The notes: a model not told the origin generated them from the letters alone. A DNA stretch of 35,473 nucleotides from Acidobacteriota bacterium (GCA_021805025.1 JAJZGF010000020.1:1-35473); one strand, 5' to 3'. Shown: positions 8,247 to 17,775, numbered from the stretch's first letter. Numbers and translations: made by a program.

Positions 8247-10589
8247 GTGCACAAATTTCGTCTGCGCCTGATTCTTGCGCTGGTTGCATGCGTCACACTG
8301 GTCTCTGTGGCCTCCACGTATTTTGATGTTCTTGCGCATAAGCACATCTTGCGCGAGGAACTGGTGAGGCGCACGAAATGGATGGGCGTCAGCATTCAGC
8401 CATCCATTGAACAGGCCCTCGCATCGGGCAGCGATGTGTCCCTTTCGGCCCTGGTTCTACAGGCGAAGCAGCGCACGTCTGCCACGGCGGTTGCGGTTTA
8501 CGATCCTCAAGGCAAGTTGCTTGCCTTCTCCGGTCCAATAGATCTGGTGCACTCGCTCTCAGACGCGACCCTTGCGCGCACTCTGCGTAAGGGCGCGGTC
8601 CTGGGCGGCTTTGGTCACGCAGGCGATCGGCAGTGGCTGGAAGAAGACTTCCCGCTGCACAACGGCAACGAGCTCAAGGGAGCATTCGTCCTGGTGACGG
8701 ATGCAGGGTACATCCGCGACGCGGCTTACGACGTGTGGGCGCGCAGCTTCTGGCGCATTGTCGCCACGGTGATTCTGATTGCCGGCATTACGTTCGCCAT
8801 GGTGCGCTGGTTCCTGCTGCAGCCCATGACGCGCGTCGTTGACCGTATGCGCAGGCTGCGGGCAGGCCATCCCGTACGTGCCGCGCATTCTGCCGCAAAG
8901 GAGCTGAGCTTTTTTACGCCTCTGGCGCGCGAAGTGGAGACCATGGCCGAAAGCCTGCGCAGTGCGCGCGCCGCCGCTGAAGCCGAAGCGCGCCTGCGCG
9001 ATGCGGGCGAAAATCTCTGGACTGCGGAGAGGCTCTCCGTACACATGCGCGACAAGGCAGGCACCAGCCGCCTGTTCGTGGTTTCAAACCGCGAGCCCTA
9101 CGTGCATATGCACCAGGGCAAAGAGATCGTCTGCCACGTGCCTCCCAGCGGTCTGGTTACCGCTCTTGAGCCTGTGCTGCGTGCCTGCGATGGCGTCTGG
9201 GTGGCCAGCGGCAGCGGCAACGCCGATGCTGAAACCGTGGACGAGTTCGATCGACTGCGCGTTCCGCCCGACGATCCGCGCTATACTCTGCGCCGTGTCT
9301 GGCTCTCCAATGAAGAAGAGTCCAACTACTACGATGGCTTTGCCAATGAAGGCCTGTGGCCGCTCTGCCACATCGCTCATACGCGACCCATCTTTCGCGC
9401 CGGAGACTGGGCATGCTACCAGCGCGTGAATGCGCGCTTTGCCGCCGCGCTGCTGGAGGAGATGAAAGACTGCGCCGAGCCCATCGTCTTCGTGCAGGAC
9501 TATCATTTCGCGTTGCTGCCGCGCCTGATCAAGGCCGCCCGCCCCGATGCCCGTGTGTCGATCTTCTGGCATATTCCGTGGCCGAACCCTGAGGCTTTCG
9601 GCATCTGCCCCTGGCAGTCTGAACTGCTCGAAGGCCTGCTGGGCGCGGACCTCATCGGATTCCACATTCCGCTGCACTGCAACAACTTTCTCGCCACCAT
9701 TGACCGCACCATCGAAGCGCGCACGAGTCGCGAGCAGATGACTGTGCGCCGCCATGGACACGTGACCTCCGTTCGCCCGTATCCGATCAGCGTCGCCTTC
9801 GAGGGCGGGCCTGTAATGGATGCGGACCCAGAGGAGGATGCGGAAGCGGAAGCCACGCGCGACACGCTCCGCAGCAAGCTTCTCGCCGAGCACGGCGTCC
9901 GCGCTGAGGCCATCGCGCTGGGCGTCGATCGGATGGATTACACCAAGGGCATTGAGGAGCGGCTGCTGGCGTTTGAGACGCTGCTTGAAGAACACCCCTG
10001 GCATCGCGAGCGCCTCACCATGGTGCAGATCGCCGCGCCCAGCCGCACGCGCATTCCCAGCTATGTGGACCTGAGACGCCGCGTGGTAGAAGCCGCAGCG
10101 CGCATCAATCAACGCCACCAGACAGCCCATTGGCGCCCCGTCGTGCTCATCGAGCGCCAGTGCAGCCACGAAGAGGTCGCGCGCTGGTATCGCGTCGCGG
10201 ATGTTTGCGTCGTGACTTCACTGCATGACGGCATGAATCTGGTAGCAAAAGAATTTGTGGCCGCACGGGACGATGAAGATGGCACTCTGGTCCTCAGCAG
10301 GTTTGCCGGCGCATCCGTCGAGCTGCGCGATGCGCTCATTGTGAATCCCTATGACATTGCCGGAACGGCAGAGGCCATTCACCGCGGCCTGGAGATGCCC
10401 CGCGAAGAGCGCCGCCAGCGCATGCAGCTGATGCGTCGCCAGGTGATGGAGTACAACATCTACCGCTGGGCTGCAAGCGTTCTGCGTGCGCTGCGCGAGG
10501 TTCGCCTGGAAAAGGACCAAGCCGCAGCGTCGATGCCGGTTGAGCCGGAAGCAGCCGCTCCCGGTGAGGCGCATCGTAAACGGGCCTAG
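8247..10589 (+). CDS. otsA: trehalose-6-phosphate synthase with N-terminal membrane sensor/HAMP region
   Basis: The start is GTG 8247, with GGGAGG 7 bases upstream, giving 780 residues; classical OtsA has about 470. A first membrane helix (about 6-28) is followed by a periplasmic loop of about 135 residues, a second helix (about 168-190), and a HAMP-like and coiled segment (about 190-265). The glycosyltransferase family 20 domain starts near 273 (LFVVSNREP). It shows the family's FVQDYHFALLP, FWHIPWPNPE and GLLGADLIGFH motifs, phosphate-binding GVDRMDYTKG (about 558) and nucleotide-binding DGMNLVAKEF (about 660). The predicted reaction is UDP- or ADP-glucose plus glucose-6-phosphate to trehalose-6-phosphate; the next gene encodes the phosphatase. 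The membrane module suggests control by an extracytoplasmic signal. Glucosylglycerol-phosphate synthase is a related alternative. Confidence 0.83.
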   Translation: MHKFRLRLILALVACVTLVSVASTYFDVLAHKHILREELVRRTKWMGVSIQPSIEQALASGSDVSLSALVLQAKQRTSATAVAVYDPQGKLLAFSGPIDLVHSLSDATLARTLRKGAVLGGFGHAGDRQWLEEDFPLHNGNELKGAFVLVTDAGYIRDAAYDVWARSFWRIVATVILIAGITFAMVRWFLLQPMTRVVDRMRRLRAGHPVRAAHSAAKELSFFTPLAREVETMAESLRSARAAAEAEARLRDAGENLWTAERLSVHMRDKAGTSRLFVVSNREPYVHMHQGKEIVCHVPPSGLVTALEPVLRACDGVWVASGSGNADAETVDEFDRLRVPPDDPRYTLRRVWLSNEEESNYYDGFANEGLWPLCHIAHTRPIFRAGDWACYQRVNARFAAALLEEMKDCAEPIVFVQDYHFALLPRLIKAARPDARVSIFWHIPWPNPEAFGICPWQSELLEGLLGADLIGFHIPLHCNNFLATIDRTIEARTSREQMTVRRHGHVTSVRPYPISVAFEGGPVMDADPEEDAEAEATRDTLRSKLLAEHGVRAEAIALGVDRMDYTKGIEERLLAFETLLEEHPWHRERLTMVQIAAPSRTRIPSYVDLRRRVVEAAARINQRHQTAHWRPVVLIERQCSHEEVARWYRVADVCVVTSLHDGMNLVAKEFVAARDDEDGTLVLSRFAGASVELRDALIVNPYDIAGTAEAIHRGLEMPREERRQRMQLMRRQVMEYNIYRWAASVLRALREVRLEKDQAAASMPVEPEAAAPGEAHRKRA

Positions 10590-10605
10590 AAAGAGAGCGA
10601 ATCGT

Positions 10606-11439
10606 TTGCCTTCCAATGCAGCGACCTTTGATGCGCATCGCAATGCAGAGGCTAACGTAAGACTTGAGAGCTTCTTCAAGGGACTGGCCCGCTCCACGCG
10701 ACGCCCCCTGCTTCTTCTCGACTACGACGGCACGCTGGCGAACTTTCGCGTCGATCGCTTCAAGGCTCGGCCGTGGGCAGGCGTGCGCGAGCAACTGCAG
10801 CGCATTCAGCGCTGCGGACGCTCGCAGATTTCGGTCATCACCGGCCGCCCGGCTGCTGAGATTGCGCCCATGCTCGCTCTCGACCCTCCCGTGGAAGTGT
10901 GGGGACTGCATGGCGCGGAGCGGCTGCATCCCAACGGGGAGCGCGAGTTGCAGGATGCGTCTCCGGCCGCACGCGCCGCACTCGATGAGGTGCGCGCGCA
11001 ACTGCGCCGCCACGCACTCGGCGGGCTCTTTGAGGACAAGCCCAACGCCGCCGTGATGCATTGGCGCGGTCATACGCCTTCGCGCGCAAGGCAGATCGAG
11101 CAGCGCGCCCGTGCTTTGTTTGAGCCCTTTGCGCAGTTGGAGGGGATCGCTCTGCTTGAGTTTGAGTCCGGCGTCGAGCTTCGAGTGGGGCGCGACAAAG
11201 GCGGCGCTGTACGCCAGTTGCTTCAAGAGGCAGGGGAGGGCGCGCCGGTTGCATACCTTGGCGATGACCTCACCGATGAGGCAGCGTTTCAGGCCGTGAA
11301 TCAAGCGCGCGGGCCGCATCTCAGCGTGCTGATTCGACGCACGTGGCGCGCCACCGCGGCCGACCTGTGGTTGCAGCCGCCCGCAGGATTACGATCGTTT
11401 CTTGCGCGATGGGAAACCGTGGCAGCTCAAAAAACCTAA
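10606..11439 (+). CDS. otsB: trehalose-6-phosphate phosphatase
   Basis: A HAD-superfamily phosphatase: nucleophile motif LLLLDYDGTLANF, motif II SVITGRPAAE, substrate-cap motif GLHGAERL and acidic motif YLGDDLTDEAAF. It removes the phosphate from trehalose-6-phosphate to give trehalose, an osmo- and desiccation protectant. No ATG is available before the first motif. TTG 10606 with upstream AAGAGAG gives 277 residues; GTG 10564, overlapping the otsA end, is the alternative. Spacing to otsA is 16 bases or an overlap, so the two form an operon. Confidence 0.87.
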   Translation: MPSNAATFDAHRNAEANVRLESFFKGLARSTRRPLLLLDYDGTLANFRVDRFKARPWAGVREQLQRIQRCGRSQISVITGRPAAEIAPMLALDPPVEVWGLHGAERLHPNGERELQDASPAARAALDEVRAQLRRHALGGLFEDKPNAAVMHWRGHTPSRARQIEQRARALFEPFAQLEGIALLEFESGVELRVGRDKGGAVRQLLQEAGEGAPVAYLGDDLTDEAAFQAVNQARGPHLSVLIRRTWRATAADLWLQPPAGLRSFLARWETVAAQKT

Positions 11440-11588
11440 GTGTATGATGAAAGCGCAAGGGCCCTGCATCCGCATCGCGCGGCCTGCCGCAGCGACTTAC
11501 AAATCCGGCCCGCCGGCGCGCCCTGACGACCGGCGCAATCCCCCGAGGAACGCATCCAGGCGTTCTGAGGAATTAGAGGAACGAACCA

Positions 11589-12356
11589 ATGAAAAAGAAA
11601 CTATTCCACCACCCAATTGCCGCATCTGCGGTCGTATTGGCCTTCGTGCTTGCCACCTCCTTTGCGGGCTGCAAAAAAACCTCAACCAGTCCGGACGCCA
11701 CGACGCAGACCTCTGCGGCGCAACCCGGCGCCGCTCCCGGCTCAGCCCCTGCCGGCTCTGGTACAGCCTCTGGCGGGCCAGGCGGCCCCGGCCAGTATGC
11801 CAATGGCGGACCCAGCGGGCAAGCGCCCGCTCCGGCGCCGGTTCCCGTCACGCTCACCGTAGCGCCCGGTACGGACATCAACGTTCGCGTGAATGAAATG
11901 CTCAGTTCCCGCGCTTCCAACGTGGGCGACCCCTTCACGGGAGAGCTTTCTTCCGCGCTTACCACCCCGAGTGGTGACGTGGTCTTCCCCAGAGGCACCC
12001 AGGTCTCCGGCGCCGTGGTCTCTTCAAAGAATCAGGGCCGATTTGCCGGCTCCGGCGTGCTGGCGATCGAGCTGCAGCAGATCGGCGGTCGCCCGGTGAG
12101 CGCCACCGAATATGTGGTGAGCGAGAAGGGCAAGGGCAAGCGCACTGCGGCATTGATCGGGGGCGGCGCCGGCGCTGGCGCGCTAATTGGCGCATTGGCG
12201 GGCGGCGGCAAGGGCGCGTTGATTGGCGGCCTGCTTGGCGGCGGCGCGGGTACAGCGGGCGCGGCCTATACCGGCAACAAGCCGCTTGTCATTCGCTCGG
12301 AGTCAATCGTTGTCTTCGGTCTGACACAGCCGCTCTCCGTCACCGTCCAGCGGTAA
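11589..12356 (+). CDS. lipoprotein with glycine-zipper segment, function unknown
   Basis: 255 residues. A lysine-rich start and hydrophobic stretch end in the lipobox SFAGC (Cys28), so this is a probable lipoprotein. A low-complexity Ala/Pro/Gly linker follows (about 35-90). Then comes a beta-rich region with VFPRGTQVSGAVV and a long glycine-zipper run (ALIGGGAGAGALIG to GGGAGTAGA, about 185-225), as seen in outer-membrane-associated zipper proteins. The C-terminus is a short beta region. GAGGA lies 9 bases before the ATG. No enzymatic motif is seen; a structural envelope role is a guess. Confidence 0.72.
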   Translation: MKKKLFHHPIAASAVVLAFVLATSFAGCKKTSTSPDATTQTSAAQPGAAPGSAPAGSGTASGGPGGPGQYANGGPSGQAPAPAPVPVTLTVAPGTDINVRVNEMLSSRASNVGDPFTGELSSALTTPSGDVVFPRGTQVSGAVVSSKNQGRFAGSGVLAIELQQIGGRPVSATEYVVSEKGKGKRTAALIGGGAGAGALIGALAGGGKGALIGGLLGGGAGTAGAAYTGNKPLVIRSESIVVFGLTQPLSVTVQR

Positions 12357-12391
12357 CGAAGCGCAACGCAAACGCACCAATGCCACACCCC

Positions 12392-12421
12392 GCAACCGCG
12401 CTGATGAGAGGCAGCGGTTGC
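12392..12421. terminator. bidirectional terminator hairpin
   Basis: GCAACCGC (12392-12399) and GCGGTTGC (12414-12421) pair perfectly, with an additional CTG/CAG pairing inside past a bulge. The hairpin sits in the 79-base gap between the lipoprotein stop and the response-regulator stop, where convergent transcripts need to end. No clear T-tract. Confidence 0.5.
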
Positions 12422-12435
12422 AGGGCGCGGCGTTG

Positions 12436-13878
12436 TTATTCCCGGCTGCGCTTGCGAATCTCGATATTCAGCCGCTTGATCTTCTGGTTCAAGGTGGAAA
12501 GCGGAACGCGAAACTGCTCGGCTGCGTCTGTCTGGTTCCAGTTGCAGCGCTCGAGCTTCTCCACAATGATGCGCCTTTCAATGTCCTCCATGATGTCGAA
12601 CAGAGAGGCGTTAGGGTTGTGCTCCAGCAGCGCGTCCTGAAAGCTGCGGCCCGTGATTTGTCCGGGCAGCAGATCTGACCCAATGATTGGCCCGGAGGAA
12701 AGGACAACGCCGCGCTCGATCGAGTTTTCCAACTCCCGCACGTTGCCCGGCCACTCATAGTCGATGAGCGCGCGCAAGGCATCGGCTGACAACTTCCGCG
12801 GCGGCGTGCTGTTTTCCCGCGTGTAGAAATCCAGAAAATGCTGCGCCAGGAGTGGAATGTCCTCGCGCCGTGAGCGCAGCGGCGGCAGGTCTACGGTTAT
12901 GACGTTCAGCCGGTAGAAGAGATCTTCCCGGAAGCGCCCATCGCGCACAGCCAGGCGCAGGTCCACGTTGGTAGCGGCGATGATGCGCACATCCACCTGG
13001 ATTTCCTGAATTCCGCCCAGGTGCATGAAGCGTCGGTCCTGGAGCACGCGCAGGATCTTTGCCTGAGTGTCCATGCCCATGGTGGCAATCTCGTCGAGGA
13101 AGAGGGTACCGCCGTTGGCGACTTCAAAGAGGCCTTTCTTGGAGGCAACGGCTGAAGTGAATGCGCCTTTCACGTGGCCGAAGAGGGTTGACTCCAGCAG
13201 CTCGGAAGGCATTGCGCCCGTGTTGATCGGCACAAACGGCTTGTCGCGGCGTGGCGAATTGGCATGAATCGCTTTTGCGATCAGCTCCTTGCCTGTGCCG
13301 CTTTCGCCCTGAATCAGCACAGTGGACCGGCTCGGCGCCACCTGCGATACGAGGTCAAACACGCGCAGCATCAGGTCGCTCTTACCCACGATGTTGGTGA
13401 AGTTATAGCGCTGCTTCAGAGTCCGCTTCAGTTGCAGATTTTCTTCTTCTGCGCGGTGCAGGGCGACAGCGGAGCGAATGTCGGCCATCAGCTTTTCATT
13501 GTCCCAGGGCTTCTGCACAAAGTTTTCAGCCCCGGCGCGAATCGCCTCCACGACGTTGTCGACCGTGCCATACGCGGTGATCATGATAACGGGGGTCTCG
13601 GGCTGCCGGTCTTTGATCTGCGGAAGCAATTCGAGGCCGCTCTGACCGGGCAGGGCCAGGTCCAGGAGCACGAGGTCAAAATTTTCCAGCTCGAGAATCC
13701 GCAGACCCTGCTCGCCGTCGCTGGCCATCTTCACCGTGTAGCCTTCCAGGGTGAGCAGCACCTCCAGGGATTCGCGAATGCCCGCCTCGTCGTCAATCAC
13801 CAGAATGCTGGCGCGGCCTGAAAACTCCTGCGCGCCCGGTACTGCCGGTAAATTCAATGGCTCATCAAGCTCAGGCAT
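12436..13878 (-). CDS. sigma-54-dependent response regulator (NtrC/AtoC type)
   Basis: 480 residues in three domains. The receiver domain (about 24-140) has acidic residues D29/D30, phospho-acceptor D73 in LVLLDLALPG, T101 and K123. The AAA+ domain has Walker A GESGTGKE at 191-198 and the sigma-54 contact loop at 238-243, reading GAFTSA rather than GAFTGA. A C-terminal Fis-type helix-turn-helix contains NWNQTDAAEQFRVP. It activates sigma-54 promoters when phosphorylated, presumably by the overlapping kinase gene. The start overlaps the kinase end by 8 bp, so expression is coupled. The Gly-to-Ser change in the loop occurs in other NtrC-type proteins and need not abolish function. Target genes are unknown. 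Confidence 0.92.
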   Translation of the reverse strand: MPELDEPLNLPAVPGAQEFSGRASILVIDDEAGIRESLEVLLTLEGYTVKMASDGEQGLRILELENFDLVLLDLALPGQSGLELLPQIKDRQPETPVIMITAYGTVDNVVEAIRAGAENFVQKPWDNEKLMADIRSAVALHRAEEENLQLKRTLKQRYNFTNIVGKSDLMLRVFDLVSQVAPSRSTVLIQGESGTGKELIAKAIHANSPRRDKPFVPINTGAMPSELLESTLFGHVKGAFTSAVASKKGLFEVANGGTLFLDEIATMGMDTQAKILRVLQDRRFMHLGGIQEIQVDVRIIAATNVDLRLAVRDGRFREDLFYRLNVITVDLPPLRSRREDIPLLAQHFLDFYTRENSTPPRKLSADALRALIDYEWPGNVRELENSIERGVVLSSGPIIGSDLLPGQITGRSFQDALLEHNPNASLFDIMEDIERRIIVEKLERCNWNQTDAAEQFRVPLSTLNQKIKRLNIEIRKRSRE

Positions 13879-16726
13879 GGACAGACTTCCTCATCGGGGG
13901 AAATTCAAGGTGAAAGGTGGTGCCGGCGCCGATTGCGCTTTCGACTTCGATCTTGCCCGCGTGCTCCTGAATGATGCCGTAGGAAACGGACAAGCCGAGT
14001 CCGGTGCCGCGTCTCTCTCCAGGTTTGGGCATGGTCTTGGTAGTAAAGAACGGGTCGTAGATGCGTTTCAGGTGTTCGGGCGCAATGCCCGATCCGGAGT
14101 CGGAGATAAGCGCCTCGACGTGACCGTTGATCTGCGTCATAATCCGCAACTGCCCGCCACCGGGCATCGCATCCTTGGCGTTCAGCAGCAGGTTGAGAAA
14201 GACCTGCTGAAGCTTGCCGGGATTGCCGTGGATCGGCGGCAACTGTTTGGCCAGCTCTGCGTTCACCTGAATCTGCGCCGTTTTGAACTGATGCTCGAGC
14301 AGCGAGAGAGTATCACGGATCACCTGGTTCAGATCCGTCTCGCGAAACTCCGTCGTCGACGTGCGCGAGAAGTTCAGGAGCCCGTTGGCAATCTCGGATG
14401 CGCGGAAGCTCTGCTGCGTGATCTTCTCAAGCACCGGTCCCAGCCTGGCATCGCCGCGCATCTGTTTCGACAGCATCTGCGCGTAGGACGAAATCACCGC
14501 CAGCGGCGTGTTGATCTCATGTGCCACGCCCGCTGCCAGCAGCCCAATCGAGCTCAGCTTGTCAGACTGCGCGAGCTGGGCCTCGAGGCTGACGCGCTCC
14601 GTGATGTCATCCACCAGGATGATGCGGCCCAGCGCGATAAACTCCCGCGACATGAGGGGGGCAATGGCAATATTCACAGTGCGCTGCTCGCCGGCCCGCG
14701 TGGTCAGCGGAAACTTGTAGAGGTTATGCACGCCGGGCTCATTGCGCACACTGTTCAGCGTCTCAAGAAACGCCGGCGGAAACACAGTCGAAGCCGCCTG
14801 TCCGATGGCTTCCGCGCGGCTTAGTGCATACATCGCTTCCATCTGCGCGTTCCAGCTCTCGATGCGGTCATCCAGATCCAGGGCTAGAATGCCTACATTG
14901 ATCGACTCGACGATATTCTCGTTGAATTCCTTGAGTCGTTCAAACGCGGTGATTTTTGTCTCCAACTGCGCATAGAGGCTCGCATTCTGCAGGGCAATTC
15001 CGATGTAGCTGGCGAGGGACTCGAGCAGCTCGACATCTTCGCTCGATAGGAAATCTCCTCCGATGGTGCGGCCCAGCCCAATCACCGCGATCGTTCGCGC
15101 AGAAGCCCCATCCTGCACGCGGCACGGCAAGTAGTAGTTCAAATCCAACAGCGCCGCGGTCTGCCGTTGGTCCGGGGGCAGGTGCAGAGCCTGCTGCGCA
15201 TTCTCAAGGAAGATATGGGTGTGATCCTTGGTGCGATCGAAGTCCAGAAAGCCCAGGGCCAGACGGCCTTGCATGGTCTGCAACTCTGCCGGCAGCCCAT
15301 GCGAGGCCGCCAGGTGCAGTCGGCCCTGCTCCTCGGCGAGAAACACTGCCACCCGCGCCACCAGCAGGGTGCGCGGCAGCCGCTCCACGATTGAGTCGAG
15401 CAGCGCCTTCAGGTCTGTCTCTGAGCTGAGTCCGCGCCCAAACTCCACCAGCGCCCGCCGGTAGTCATACCGCTTGCGATCAAATGCCCGGTCCACCCAG
15501 TCCTGAATCCGCCGCTTGAGCGGATCAAAGATCGCCGCGGTGAGCAGAATTGCGACGACAAGCGCCCACTCACGCATGGCTTCCGGCAGGCGCTGATGCA
15601 CCACCTCGGCGATAATCGCAATAATGCCGAAGTAGCCGCCGACCAGAAGCCCTGTCGCCAGTGTGTAGGCGACTCCCCGCTTGAAGATCAGGTCTGTATC
15701 CATCAGCCGATAGCGCACAATGGCCCAGGCAAAGGTGAGCGGCAGGAAAACCAGCGAGAGGCCCGCTACCTTGGTGAGCAGCCCCGGCATGGGAACATCA
15801 AACAGGAACGGCACGGCATACAGCAGGGTGAAGGGAACCACAGCCAGGAACGCGCCGCGCCATAGCCACTTCAACTGCTGGCGCTGCAGCGGCGTGTTGG
15901 CCTGCAGATAGCTGTGGTAGAACATCACCGCCGCCAGCACATAGAAAATTGCGTCGTACGCGGTTCCTGCCTGATCCAGGCGATGTTTCAAGAGCTCGGT
16001 GGCTTCCCAGCGGTTGATCGCCATCAACCACAGCGCAAGCATCGCTGTGCCGGGCGCGTACACCAGGGGCAGAAGCAGGCGCCGCCGGACATTTTTCAAG
16101 CGCTCTTCAGGAAAACTCAAGGCAAAATGGAGGAACAATGCCGGCTGCAGAGACTCCGCCAGCACATTCAGCCAGAAGACTGTCCAATCCAGCGCATCCA
16201 GCTTGCCCGTATACTTCAGCGAATTCAGCGCAAACGAGACCAGACAGAACAGGTAAAAATGCGTCGCCCGCGGCGCGGTCCATCGCCGGAACAGCACATA
16301 GACCCCGATCGCCAGATAGATCAGACCGATGAGCCGCAACGCCTCTTGCACGCTCCGGTCCGGCGGCTCTGGAATCACCACCACAGGCGTATCCAATGGA
16401 ATATTGTCGCGGGTGATCGCGTAGTTGGCCTTGCCGTACACCTCGGTCCGGTAGAGCTCACGGTCGAGGTCCGCCAGGTGAGTCGTCGGGTCGTCGTTGA
16501 CCGCTGTGAGAAGATCGTTTGGCTGGATGCCTGCCCGTTGCCCAGGGCTATCCGGCAACACCCTCTCCGCCACCAGACCGCCGCGGCCCTCCATCCACCA
16601 GACGCCATCGAAGGGCTGCTGGAATTGGCTCTCCTGGCGGAAATTCATCACCGCAAGCACCACCATGCCGACCGTGACCAGGGCCAGCAGCGTCGCTTGG
16701 AGTCGGTTAAGGAGGTTGGTCTCCAT
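13871..16726 (-). CDS. multidomain membrane sensor histidine kinase (PDZ, GAF, PAS)
   Basis: 951 residues. A first membrane helix (about 10-30) is followed by a PDZ-like region with VLPDSPGQRAGIQPNDLL (about 55-75). A block of about seven membrane helices (about 130-375) comes next, then a GAF-like domain (about 430-590), a PAS-like domain (about 615-720) and the kinase core. The phospho-accepting His736 is in GVAHEINTPLAV. The ATPase domain has N-box NLLLNAKDAM, then SDSGSGIAPEH, FFTTK and GTGLGLSVSYGI. It is partner to the sigma-54 activator. An extracytoplasmic PDZ next to membrane sensor helices suggests it senses envelope protein or peptide state; that is inference. Confidence 0.9.
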   Translation of the reverse strand: METNLLNRLQATLLALVTVGMVVLAVMNFRQESQFQQPFDGVWWMEGRGGLVAERVLPDSPGQRAGIQPNDLLTAVNDDPTTHLADLDRELYRTEVYGKANYAITRDNIPLDTPVVVIPEPPDRSVQEALRLIGLIYLAIGVYVLFRRWTAPRATHFYLFCLVSFALNSLKYTGKLDALDWTVFWLNVLAESLQPALFLHFALSFPEERLKNVRRRLLLPLVYAPGTAMLALWLMAINRWEATELLKHRLDQAGTAYDAIFYVLAAVMFYHSYLQANTPLQRQQLKWLWRGAFLAVVPFTLLYAVPFLFDVPMPGLLTKVAGLSLVFLPLTFAWAIVRYRLMDTDLIFKRGVAYTLATGLLVGGYFGIIAIIAEVVHQRLPEAMREWALVVAILLTAAIFDPLKRRIQDWVDRAFDRKRYDYRRALVEFGRGLSSETDLKALLDSIVERLPRTLLVARVAVFLAEEQGRLHLAASHGLPAELQTMQGRLALGFLDFDRTKDHTHIFLENAQQALHLPPDQRQTAALLDLNYYLPCRVQDGASARTIAVIGLGRTIGGDFLSSEDVELLESLASYIGIALQNASLYAQLETKITAFERLKEFNENIVESINVGILALDLDDRIESWNAQMEAMYALSRAEAIGQAASTVFPPAFLETLNSVRNEPGVHNLYKFPLTTRAGEQRTVNIAIAPLMSREFIALGRIILVDDITERVSLEAQLAQSDKLSSIGLLAAGVAHEINTPLAVISSYAQMLSKQMRGDARLGPVLEKITQQSFRASEIANGLLNFSRTSTTEFRETDLNQVIRDTLSLLEHQFKTAQIQVNAELAKQLPPIHGNPGKLQQVFLNLLLNAKDAMPGGGQLRIMTQINGHVEALISDSGSGIAPEHLKRIYDPFFTTKTMPKPGERRGTGLGLSVSYGIIQEHAGKIEVESAIGAGTTFHLEFPPMRKSVHA

Positions 16727-17064
16727 CGGGGAGCACCCTATGCTATCTGACTAAGAAGCACGCCAAATGCCATGGAGTTAACTTTCATAACTTTCGTTTC
16801 GTCGATCGTTAACTCGTTGATTCAAAGGCGGAAAAAATGCATAGACGCAGCGCTATCCGTAGCGCCGCCCCCACCCTTAAGGCCGCAAAATACAAAAAGT
16901 CGTAAGCTCCCTACGAGAAAAGATATTCACTATGAAATTTCGTATCTCGACGGGTCGCGCGCCGTTTGCCTGCGCAACCCCTTATTCTACGCCGTATGGA
17001 ACGGCTCCGTTCCGCCGGCTATGCACAGAACTTGAGGGAATCTTACGGGCAGCCGCCTGGCGGG
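16727..17064. other. intergenic region upstream of the histidine kinase
   Basis: A 338-base gap between the kinase start and the epimerase stop, both on the minus strand. It is locally more AT-rich near 16770-16940 and presumably holds the kinase promoter. No convincing coding frame, RNA or sigma-54 -24/-12 element is seen on either strand. Confidence 0.5.
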
Positions 17065-17775
17065 TTACCAGCCCTTCTGGCCGTAGGTTGCCTTTGGTCC
17101 ATGCTTGCGCTGGTAGTGATGCTCGCTGACGTGGGCCGGGATGGCGGTTACTGATGGGTTCAGCAGCGCCGTTCTGAAGGCGAGCCGCGCAATGTATTCA
17201 AGCACATCTGCGTGCTCCACTGCCTCGGCCGGCGATTTGCCCCAGGCAAACGGAGCGTGCCCGGCGACCAGCACTCCCGGCACGGCCACCGGGTCAAGTC
17301 CCCCGGCTCTGAACCGGCGCACGATCACCGCGCCCGTGTGCCGGACATAGGCCTCCGCCACTTCCTCGGCCGTCAGCGGCTCAGTGACTGGCACAGGGCC
17401 GTGAAAGTAGTCCGCATGGGTGGTTCCCAGGCAGGGAATGGGTCGGCATGCCTGTGCCCAGGATGTCGCGAACTCCGAGTGCGTATGCACGATGCCGCCG
17501 ATCTGCAGGAACTCGCGGTAGAGCAGCGTGTGCGTGTCCAGGTCGCTCGATGGCCGCAGGCTGCCCTCGACGATATTGCCGTCGAGGTCGGTGACAACCA
17601 GATCTGCCGGCGTCAGCTTCGCATAGTCCACGCCGCTTGGTTTGATAACCACCAGGGGCCTGCTGCCTGTGCGGTCGACCCCGCTCGCATTGCCAAAGGT
17701 GTGCGGTGCTAGCCCTCGCCGTGCAATTTCGCGGTTGGCATGCAGAACCTCATTTCGCAAAGTCTCAAGCAGCAT
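17065..17775 (-). CDS. araD: L-ribulose-5-phosphate 4-epimerase (class II aldolase family)
   Basis: From ATG 17775 (MLLETLRNEV), with GGAGAGG just upstream, the protein has 236 residues, matching AraD length. Family motifs are in order: GNASGVDR, phosphate-binding KPSGVDY, SSDLDTHTLLY, zinc-binding HTHSEFATSWAQA and TTHADYFHGPVP, a third zinc histidine in AGHAPFAWG, and the C-terminal HHYQRKHG. It interconverts L-ribulose-5-phosphate and D-xylulose-5-phosphate. No other arabinose genes are adjacent, so L-xylulose- or fuculose-type paralogue functions remain possible. Confidence 0.85.
   Translation of the reverse strand: MLLETLRNEVLHANREIARRGLAPHTFGNASGVDRTGSRPLVVIKPSGVDYAKLTPADLVVTDLDGNIVEGSLRPSSDLDTHTLLYREFLQIGGIVHTHSEFATSWAQACRPIPCLGTTHADYFHGPVPVTEPLTAEEVAEAYVRHTGAVIVRRFRAGGLDPVAVPGVLVAGHAPFAWGKSPAEAVEHADVLEYIARLAFRTALLNPSVTAIPAHVSEHHYQRKHGPKATYGQKGW

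Noticed and set aside
9084-10169. A 361-residue open frame antisense to otsA.
   Set aside because: The forward strand has clear GT20 motifs throughout; the reverse frame shows no recognisable domain.
16772-17035. A small forward frame in the gap upstream of the histidine kinase.
   Set aside because: No ribosome site and no recognisable sequence; the region is better read as a promoter.
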